Assembly: GCA_002731875.1 (NCBI GenBank) | Contig: PCCY01000021.1 | Coordinates: 245,638-309,637 of the forward strand | Source: Roseobacter sp. | GTDB taxonomy: Bacteria; Pseudomonadota; Alphaproteobacteria; Rhodobacterales; Rhodobacteraceae | Direction of reading: 5' to 3' | DNA: 64,000 nucleotides | Part shown: piece by piece, positions 57,885 to 64,000 of the stretch | Layout of the letters: the number at the start of each line of letters is the position of its first letter | Position numbering within the stretch: position 1 is the first letter of the stretch | Notes under the pieces: generated by a model | Seen by the model: the letters and a program-made list of their open reading frames with translations, nothing else | What the model was told of the DNA's origin: nothing | Database searches by the model: none | Position numbers and translations under genes: made by a program

Positions 57885-58580
57885 ATGTTGGACGTAAAAG
57901 ACCTCACCTTGCACTATGGTAATTCGCAAATCCTTTATGACATCTCCATGCACGCCAAACTGGGCGAAGTTACCTGTGTTATGGGAACAAATGGTGTTGG
58001 CAAAACCAGTCTGCTCCGGGCAATTTCCGGCACGCATATTCGCTCAGGTGGGAACATCTCATTAGGCGGCAAACCGCTGGGGCAAATCGGAGCGCACAAG
58101 ATCGCCCACATGGGTGTTGGTTATGTCCCGCAGGGGCGCGATATTTTCCCTTTGCTCACTGTGCGCGAAAACCTGCAAACAGGGTTTTCCTGCTTGCCAA
58201 ACTCAGAGCATTTTATCCCGAACGATATCTATGAGCTGTTTCCCGTTCTGGAGGAAATGGCGCACCGTCGGGGGGGCGATTTGTCTGGGGGACAGCAGCA
58301 ACAGCTGGCCATCGCCCGTGCCCTTATTACCAAGCCAAAATTACTGCTGTTGGATGAACCGACAGAAGGCATACAACCCAACATCATTCAACACATCGGA
58401 AAAGTCATAAGCTTGCTGCGTGACCGGGGCGATATGGCAATTGTTTTGGTCGAGCAATACTTTGATTTTGCGTTCGAATTAGCAGACCAGATTATTGTCA
58501 TGCAACGTGGGGAAATAGTTGAAAATGTGTACAAGAATGAGATCAAGCGGGAGGATATTCTAGCCAAGGTGTCTGTTTGA
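57885..58580 (+). CDS. urtE: UrtE, urea ABC transporter ATPase
   Basis: UrtE is the second ATPase (LivF-like). The 231-residue protein starts three bases after urtD and has Walker A MGTNGVGKTSLLRAISG, signature LSGGQQQQLAIARAL, and Walker B LLLLDEPTEGIQP. It ends the urtABCDE operon, with a potential hairpin five bases after the stop. Confidence 0.96.
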   Translation: MLDVKDLTLHYGNSQILYDISMHAKLGEVTCVMGTNGVGKTSLLRAISGTHIRSGGNISLGGKPLGQIGAHKIAHMGVGYVPQGRDIFPLLTVRENLQTGFSCLPNSEHFIPNDIYELFPVLEEMAHRRGGDLSGGQQQQLAIARALITKPKLLLLDEPTEGIQPNIIQHIGKVISLLRDRGDMAIVLVEQYFDFAFELADQIIVMQRGEIVENVYKNEIKREDILAKVSV

Positions 58581-58585
58581 CAAGT

Positions 58586-58632
58586 CAGCGAGGGTTGGTG
58601 TTGGATCAACTACAGCGACTGCACCCTCGCTG
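58586..58632 (+). terminator. Long-range inverted repeat after urtE
   Basis: CAGCGAGGGT (58586-58595) pairs exactly with ACCCTCGCTG (58623-58632) across a 27-base loop that itself contains GTTG/CAAC. No clear T-run follows (GTCTCTCT). It may terminate the urt operon or protect its transcript. Confidence 0.5.
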
Positions 58633-59608
58633 GTCTCTCTATACGCGAGACCGAGTGCTGAGAATGGTCAGTCCAGATCAGCCTAAGTCAGTTCGTTTGA
58701 ATGACGCTTTCTGTAAATTGTGCTGTACTGGCAAATGAATTCCGAATGCCTGCCCTCGCCCGAGGCACTACTGTCTTTGTGCTATCAAGGATGAATGCGG
58801 GAAAAGCATCAGAATCCGGACCTGAGGTCACAATTTGTCGCTCTATCCACCGATGGGCGAAAAGGTGACCCTTGGATATGAATGCGGGCTAGACAAAAAT
58901 ATCCACGCCGCTGCCAAACGCGCCCAGAACGATCATTATATGAAGGCTAGGAAGATCACGTTGACGGATTGATCCAAAAGCCCCCGCGACACCAACCAGC
59001 ATGTCCCCATGATCAGGGGGATAGTTGCCGGTGAAGTTGAGAAAGACGGAGCCAACACGTACGGTCTGGTCACAGGGGGTAAGTCGGGTCGAAAAAACCA
59101 ACCTCTTCCTTTGACGCCCGAGCAACACAGCGAAATTGCGGCTATCAGTTAGCAGTTTGGATTGATCGCACCTCGTACGCCGAACGGGGCAAAGCAAACC
59201 TCTGATCGACTTGATGCACCAGTTCCTGAAAAACGCCGTAACCATTGCCGGCGGGGCTATCTCTTCAAGCGTTGGAGACTAGGCTACCCCCCGCGCACAG
59301 GTTACCCGCGATCCCGTGAAACGGGTCTACAGTTTTGCGTGAAGTCACGACCGAATGTGAGCCAAACAAGCGGTATCGCGGAGTTGGATCTTGGAAAGCC
59401 AGACCTCCAGTGATCGGATTTCCGCCCAAACGTCGCTTTTAAGGGGCCTGAGAAACGACCGGTTCCGGTCAATACATTCGATTTTGTCGAATGCTCTCAT
59501 CAAATTATTCCGCTTTTTCAGTCCCAGTTTTCTTGGGAAACCGGACTTGGAAAAATCGAACGCAGATAGCCGCGATGTGCGCGGGTTTATCGGTCAAAGG
59601 ATAAGGCC
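58633..59608. other. Gene-poor stretch before the acyl-CoA synthetase
   Basis: No frame in these 976 bases is convincing. A leftward frame at 58889-59245 has a nuclease-like GSVFLNFTGNYP stretch but no credible start or neighbours, and could be decayed. Two imperfect copies of a CTTGGAAAGCCAGAC-like sequence occur near 59391 and 59530. The last 100 bases presumably hold the promoter for the gene at 59609. Confidence 0.45.
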
Positions 59609-61285
59609 ATGACTTTCAAGGATGCGGAAACCTACGAACAGCTGATCCGGGATTTTTCTTGGCATGTGCCGGAAAAGCTGAACATCGCCCATGAAATCTG
59701 TGAGCGTCACGCAATAGAAAGCCCCGACGCGCTGGCTCTGGTCGAGGACACCGGGACCTGCGTGCGATGCTACAGTTTCGCCGATCTGAAACGGCTGTCT
59801 GACAATTTGGCGTACAGTCTTGCGACGTTGGGGGTCAATCGCGGGACCCGCGTCGTCGTTTCACTGGGGCAGGATGCCGAAGGGCTGCTGGCGCATCTGG
59901 CATGCTTCAAGATAGGGGCGGTTTCGGTGCCGATTGCCGCGCTCTATTCCGGAGAGGGCATTGCCTTTCGCGTCAACGATTCAAACGCGCATTTGATTAT
60001 CACCGACCGCGCCGGGGCCGACAAGGTCGCGCCGCTGGACATGCCCGGCGTGAGCCACATCATCGTGACCGGCGGCATGGCGCAGGGTGACGAGCTTGGT
60101 TTCGATGCGCTGATCGCCCAAGACTGCGGTGCCTATCCGCTGGCGGACACGCGCGCCGACGAACCGGCGCTGATCTTCTATACCTCCGGTTCCACCGGCC
60201 AGCCCAAGGGCGCGTTGCATGGGCACCGAATGATCCTCGGGCATCTGAACTGCGTTCGGCTTGGCTTTGAGATGGCACCGCAGCCCGATGATGTCTTCTG
60301 GACGGCATCTGACTGGTCCTGGCTGGGCTCACTCGGCGATCTGGTGTTTCCGGCGCTTTATTTCGGCAAGACGCTGATCGGCACGCCGGGTCGCGTGACT
60401 GCGGAAAACATTTACCGCACCTTGCAGGACCACAAGGTCACCTGCCCCTTCATGGCGACCGCCGTGTTGCGCAAGCTCAGCAAGGAACCGTTTCCGCAAG
60501 ATCCCAGGTTTGTAATTCGTGCCATCATGACCGGGGGCGAGGCCATGCCGCCCGAGGTCTTCAAGTGGGCCATCGCTACTTTCAAAGCCCCGATCAACGA
60601 GGAATTCGGCCTGACCGAGGCGAACCAGATCTCTGTCGGCTGTGCAACGCTTTTTCAGTCCCCCGCTGGATCCGTCGGCCGCGTCGCGCCGGGTGCCAAG
60701 ATCAAGATCGTGGATGCCTTCGGGGCCGAGATGCCCAGCGGTGAGCGCGGCGAGATCGTCATCTGGTTCGACAGCCCGTCGAACATGCTGGGGTATCTCA
60801 ACCGTCCGGAACAGACCGCCAGCAAGCTGTTGGACGGCTGGTTCCGCACCGGCGACGAGGGCCGGATCGACAAAGACAACTTCCTTTACTATTATGGCCG
60901 CCTCGACGATCTGATCATGGTGAACGGCATGCGCGTCGGTCCCGAGGAAGTAGAGGCTGAGCTACTGTTGCACCCTGCCGTCAAGGACGCTGCCGTGGTG
61001 GGCATGCCCGATGCCGGAAGTGGTGAAATGGTGACGGCAGCGATCACCTTGCAAGAGGGTCACGTTCAGTTTGACGTGCTGATCCAGGAGCTTCAGGCGC
61101 TGGTCAAGCGCAACCTCGCGGCGCATTGCTACCCCAAGCGGATCGTGGTCGTTGATGGCATCCCCGTCACGTCGACAGGCAAGATACAGCGCAAGGAAAT
61201 GCGCCGGAACTTGCTGGCGCTTGAGGCGGCAGTCCTCGTCCCCGCCCCACCGGCAGCGACGCCCGAGCTCACGGGTCCGGCATGA
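59609..61285 (+). CDS. AMP-forming acyl-CoA synthetase
   Basis: This 558-residue enzyme activates a carboxylic acid to its CoA thioester through an acyl-adenylate. Family motifs are YTSGSTGQPKGALHGH (ATP binding, about 191-206), the acyl-adenylate region NEEFGLTEANQI, WFRTGDEGRIDKDNF and the C-terminal KTGKIQRK-like STGKIQRKEMRRNL. It resembles the acetyl/medium-chain acyl-CoA synthetase branch. The substrate is not evident. The start has AAGGATAAGG before it. The crotonase gene overlaps its stop (ATGA), so a short acid-degradation operon is likely. Confidence 0.92.
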   Translation: MTFKDAETYEQLIRDFSWHVPEKLNIAHEICERHAIESPDALALVEDTGTCVRCYSFADLKRLSDNLAYSLATLGVNRGTRVVVSLGQDAEGLLAHLACFKIGAVSVPIAALYSGEGIAFRVNDSNAHLIITDRAGADKVAPLDMPGVSHIIVTGGMAQGDELGFDALIAQDCGAYPLADTRADEPALIFYTSGSTGQPKGALHGHRMILGHLNCVRLGFEMAPQPDDVFWTASDWSWLGSLGDLVFPALYFGKTLIGTPGRVTAENIYRTLQDHKVTCPFMATAVLRKLSKEPFPQDPRFVIRAIMTGGEAMPPEVFKWAIATFKAPINEEFGLTEANQISVGCATLFQSPAGSVGRVAPGAKIKIVDAFGAEMPSGERGEIVIWFDSPSNMLGYLNRPEQTASKLLDGWFRTGDEGRIDKDNFLYYYGRLDDLIMVNGMRVGPEEVEAELLLHPAVKDAAVVGMPDAGSGEMVTAAITLQEGHVQFDVLIQELQALVKRNLAAHCYPKRIVVVDGIPVTSTGKIQRKEMRRNLLALEAAVLVPAPPAATPELTGPA

Positions 61286-62055
61286 CGGGATTTCATACGT
61301 CACGGTCCGGCGAGATGCTGGAAATCGTGATCGACAACCCGAAGGCCAATGCCATCGATGCCGCGACCAGCCAGGCATTGGGCAAGGTGTTTGCCGCGTT
61401 TAACACCGACCCGGCCCTGCGCGTCGCCATCATCACCGGTGCCGGAGATCGCTTCTTCTGTGCGGGCGGTGACGTCGCAGAGCTGGACCGCGCCCAAGGC
61501 AACGTCGACTATGGCCCGCAGGGTTTCGCGGGCCTGACCCATTTTCCCGCCCTGTCCAAACCGGTGATCGCCGCGGTGAACGGGATTTGCGCAGGCGGCG
61601 GGCTGGAGCTTGCGCTGGCCTGCGACATGATCGTTGCCAGTGCGGGCGCGCGCTTTTGTCTGACCGAAACGCAGATCGGCACGCTTCCCTTTTTGGTCAC
61701 CGTTCAGCGGCTTTTGCGGCGCATGCCGGTCAATATCGCGACCGAGATGCTTTACACCGGTCGCCGCATGAGCGCCGCCGAAATGCAGGGCACGGGGCTG
61801 ATAAATCACGTCGTGCCGCACGAAGACCTGCGCCAACATGCCCTCTACCTTGCAGAATGTGTCGCCGCCTCCGCCCCGCGCTCCATTGCGACCGTCAGGC
61901 GCGCCATCACGCTAATTGCCGGCAGCGATCCGATTGATGCAGCCGCACTCGAGGCTCTGGAAAGCGACTTCGCGTCGGTGATGGCCTCGGATGATGCCAA
62001 CGAGGGCGCCGCGGCCTTCGTCGAGAAACGCAAACCGCAATGGCAGGGGCGCTGA
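61282..62055 (+). CDS. Enoyl-CoA hydratase/isomerase (crotonase) family
   Basis: This 257-residue crotonase has the oxyanion hole FFCAGGDVAELD, the catalytic-type glutamate in GGGLELALACDM, and a second acid in CLTETQIGTLPF. The usual PGAGGTQRL stretch after it reads FLVTVQRLL, so the substrate pocket differs from the hydratase at 38580. It is translationally coupled to the acyl-CoA synthetase. Two bases separate its stop from that of the convergent LysR gene. Confidence 0.9.
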   Translation: MTGFHTSRSGEMLEIVIDNPKANAIDAATSQALGKVFAAFNTDPALRVAIITGAGDRFFCAGGDVAELDRAQGNVDYGPQGFAGLTHFPALSKPVIAAVNGICAGGGLELALACDMIVASAGARFCLTETQIGTLPFLVTVQRLLRRMPVNIATEMLYTGRRMSAAEMQGTGLINHVVPHEDLRQHALYLAECVAASAPRSIATVRRAITLIAGSDPIDAAALEALESDFASVMASDDANEGAAAFVEKRKPQWQGR

Positions 62056-62057
62056 CC

Positions 62058-62927
62058 CTAGACCATGACGGTCTCTGCCTGCCGCTCTGCCACAACGCGG
62101 AAAGCCTCGACCGCCAGTCGGATGCCTTCTGAATTGTGATGCACCTTCGGATACATCAGATAGTGCTGGACGGTCATCTCGGGCGCATCGGCAACCACAA
62201 ACAGCTCTTGGCGGTCAATCTGTTCCTGAACAGCATGCTCGGACAGATAGGCCGATCCGCCATCGCGCAAAATGATCTGTAGGGCCAGATCGCTCAGCCC
62301 GACCGTGACCGTCGGGGTAACCGGCATGACAACGGCAAGGTTGAATTTTTCGTTGAACTGCGGCCCCCAATCGACATGGACGTAACCCTTGTTCAGATTG
62401 GCAAAGGAAAGGTCCGGCGTTGTCGCGACCAGGATCAGCTTTTCGCTGATGTAGGGTTCGATGATATAACCCGGCACCATCGTCGGCACCGACGTCACGA
62501 TCACGTCGAAATACCCGTCCGCCAGATTCCGGATCATGCCGCGGGACCAGTCCGATTCGACCCGCAAAAGATAATTCGGCGCATTCGCGTGCATCCAGCC
62601 GATCCAGTCATGACTGAGCCGCGCCCAGGACGTGAGCTGGATCGCGACACTGAGACTGCCTTTGACATCCTCGCGCTGAGACATGTTCTGCCGCCCCTGC
62701 TGCCAGGCCCGCGCCATGCGCAGCGCATAGGGGCGGAACCGTTCCCCTGCCGGTGAAAGCCGCATTCCGGAGGCAGAGCGCACGAACAAGGGCTGGCGCA
62801 GATCATCCTCCAGAAGCTTGATGCGTGTGCTGGCCGCGGATTGCGTCAAGTTCAGCTTTTTGGCCGCCTTGATGATCGATCCGCTTTCGGCGACTTCAAG
62901 AAATGTCAGAATTCTCTGTATGCTCAT
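62058..62927 (-). CDS. LysR-family transcriptional regulator
   Basis: From ATG 62927 this regulator has 289 residues: an N-terminal winged helix (SIQRILTFLEVAESGSIIKAAKKLNLTQSAAS in parts, about 1-60) and a LysR effector-binding domain (about 90-285). It converges on the acyl-CoA synthetase/crotonase pair and is the obvious candidate to regulate it, though LysR genes more often diverge from their targets. The ribosome site is weak; the longer form to 62981 is possible. Confidence 0.92.
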   Translation of the reverse strand: MSIQRILTFLEVAESGSIIKAAKKLNLTQSAASTRIKLLEDDLRQPLFVRSASGMRLSPAGERFRPYALRMARAWQQGRQNMSQREDVKGSLSVAIQLTSWARLSHDWIGWMHANAPNYLLRVESDWSRGMIRNLADGYFDVIVTSVPTMVPGYIIEPYISEKLILVATTPDLSFANLNKGYVHVDWGPQFNEKFNLAVVMPVTPTVTVGLSDLALQIILRDGGSAYLSEHAVQEQIDRQELFVVADAPEMTVQHYLMYPKVHHNSEGIRLAVEAFRVVAERQAETVMV

Positions 62928-63564
62928 GAGGAACGATACCGATATTGGAGAAGCTTTGGTGACCCGATCGGATGCCTGCACGACAGGAACGGGGTTTGCA
63001 CAAGGTCATGCAACGGACCATCTCAAAACAAGCGTGACTGATAGGCTAAAGGCTTGGTTATACCGTGTCCAGTGGCCTGGCCCCAGGCTTCCCGCACCCA
63101 CCTACGCCGACGCGGCGCGTACCAAGGCACTGCAACCGGCGCATAGATTCAACGCTAGTGGTGGAGAGTTTGCCGGCAAGGGTATCGGTCCCGAAGAAAC
63201 GCCTTGCGAACTCTCGAAAAATAGCCATTGGCCCCGCAGCAGCACACGCCATGTCCCGGCCGCGCATAGGACGCGTACGCAATTGAAGTTTCCTACGAAA
63301 GCTTCAGTATACCAATCCTCGGGTTTCATCACGATTGCCTGTGGAGCGGCCCTGTTGGACAACCGCGCGATCACGGCGCAGTGGCAAGCGGATCGCGCAG
63401 CGCACCGGGAACGTGTCGATCTGGTGCGCGGCACTCACGAACAACGTATGCGCAGCAGGGGCATCCATGGTGTGTCAGATCGGATTACCATCCAAACAAG
63501 CCATTCCAGCTTTGGCAAGCTTATAAGATGGACCGTTGTTCTTGAAATTCCGAATGCAAGAACA
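62928..63564. other. Stretch with no recognisable gene
   Basis: I see no convincing gene here. Frames on both strands are open for 100-290 codons but read as arginine- and cysteine-rich noise without family patterns. It adjoins the transposase remnant and may be decayed mobile-element DNA. Confidence 0.4.
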
Positions 63565-63715
63565 ACGGACGAAATTATCCGATCCAAATATCTCAACAAT
63601 ATTATTGGACAAGATCACCGTTTCAACATGCGGATCACGCAACACGGCTCGACTTGCAGGCTTCTATTCAACAGCAGCAAAGCTGGTCGGAGTTAAAGAT
63701 TTACAGCCGCAAATT
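63565..63715 (+). pseudogene. Frameshifted remnant of an IS6-family transposase (C-terminal part)
   Basis: One frame reads IRSKYLNNIIGQDHRF (about 63574-63620), matching the IS6/IS26-type signature (S)KYLNN(I/L)(I/V)EQDHR with the usual catalytic Glu replaced by Gly. Another frame a few codons on reads GFYSTAAKLVGVKDLQ, like the following GF..F.TA...(I/L).GIE segment, so a frameshift or small deletion separates them. The N-terminal part of the transposase is not seen and no inverted repeats were found. It is an inactive relic. Confidence 0.65.
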
Positions 63716-63794
63716 CGACCAACAAAGATCTCTCTATACACCTGCCGTGTAGCGTTTGTAGGACAAATACGCCAAGCTATATCTACATCTCCAA

Positions 63795-64000
63795 TCAGGA
63801 GAATATTTGTGACAAAACCAGTTTGATCGAGCCGGCATTACCCTTTCCATGCACATGATGCATGATGTTTCGGTCATTTTTCAGAGAAACCACAGCCTGT
63901 ACCGCCACCTGAACCACAGGGAGCAAGATTGCCAAGGTCGCGCTTACTAGACAATAAAGACCGAGAGCTACCAGGAATGAAAACCCTGACAAAAGTGCGC
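63795..64000 (-). CDS. Possible C-terminal part of an unrecognised protein, open to the right edge
   Basis: A leftward frame without stops runs from the window edge to 63795. It begins with a hydrophobic stretch (GFSFLVALGLYCLVSATLAI) and continues VQVAVQAVVSLKND to a stop after QIFS. It could be a membrane-spanning end of a gene lying to the right, or a 65-residue protein starting at TTG 63992. No family is recognised. Confidence 0.3.
   Translation of the reverse strand, partial: ALLSGFSFLVALGLYCLVSATLAILLPVVQVAVQAVVSLKNDRNIMHHVHGKGNAGSIKLVLSQIFS

Noticed and set aside
58889..59245. Leftward frame with a nuclease-like stretch
   Set aside because: Only a short piece (GSVFLNFTGNYP) looks protein-like; no start, no catalytic set, and no supporting context. 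Noted as possible decay only.
62818..63696. 292-codon rightward frame across the LysR start and the right end
   Set aside because: Its first part is antisense to the LysR N-terminus and the middle is noise; only its last 40 codons match a transposase, which is annotated as a remnant.

Overview
The window looks like a chromosomal segment of an alphaproteobacterium of the Rhodobacteraceae, most likely the Roseobacter group. This rests on gene order: rpsT-dnaA-dnaN-recF-(lysE)-gyrB, mutM divergent from ubiE-ubiB, the gshB/yraN/rsmI/penicillin-binding-protein-activator block, and adjacent urease and urea-transport operons. It also rests on the protein sequences (an RpoH-type sigma factor, a UrtB with a long periplasmic N-terminal domain, a LuxI-type synthase). 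No species can be named from the sequence alone. All functions below are by recognition of family motifs; no database search was run.

Region by region. 1-5.9 kb: phosphonate use. phnG-phnH-phnI (phnI cut by the left edge) run leftward, the regulator gene phnF diverges from them, and a leftward phnC-phnD-phnE-phnE transporter follows. 6.0-7.8 kb: dut and coaBC. 7.9-13.2 kb: a QseBC/PmrAB-type two-component system divergent from a DsbD-type electron transporter, a DsbA-like thiol oxidoreductase and an L,D-transpeptidase. The shared promoter region holds a near-exact PmrA-type box, so these genes probably form one envelope-redox regulon. 13.3-15.9 kb: an orphan periplasmic binding protein with a long hairpin at its ribosome binding site, a small possibly decayed ORF, and a variant 5'-nucleotidase-like metallophosphoesterase.

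15.9-20.3 kb is the most unusual part: a membrane histidine kinase divergent from a LuxI-type acyl-homoserine-lactone synthase, and a convergent cytochrome P450/START-like protein pair. No LuxR gene is present in the window. 20.7-32.2 kb is mostly housekeeping: an rpoH-type sigma factor, a histidine phosphatase, comM, gshB, yraN, rsmI, an LpoA-like lipoprotein, glnD and murJ. 32.3-39.4 kb: threonine catabolism (kbl-tdh) under a probable XRE-cupin regulator, ubiE-ubiB, mutM and an enoyl-CoA hydratase. 39.5-47.2 kb: rpsT, dnaA, dnaN, recF, a LysE-type exporter and gyrB.

47.2-58.6 kb is a nitrogen-acquisition locus. The leftward urease operon ureD-A-(small His-rich membrane peptide)-B-C-E-F-G diverges from the rightward urtABCDE urea ABC transporter, so imported urea is hydrolysed to ammonia and CO2. 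58.6-59.6 kb has no convincing gene. 59.6-63 kb holds an acyl-CoA synthetase/crotonase pair with a convergent LysR regulator. The right end carries a frameshifted remnant of an IS6-type transposase and an unrecognised ORF open to the right edge.
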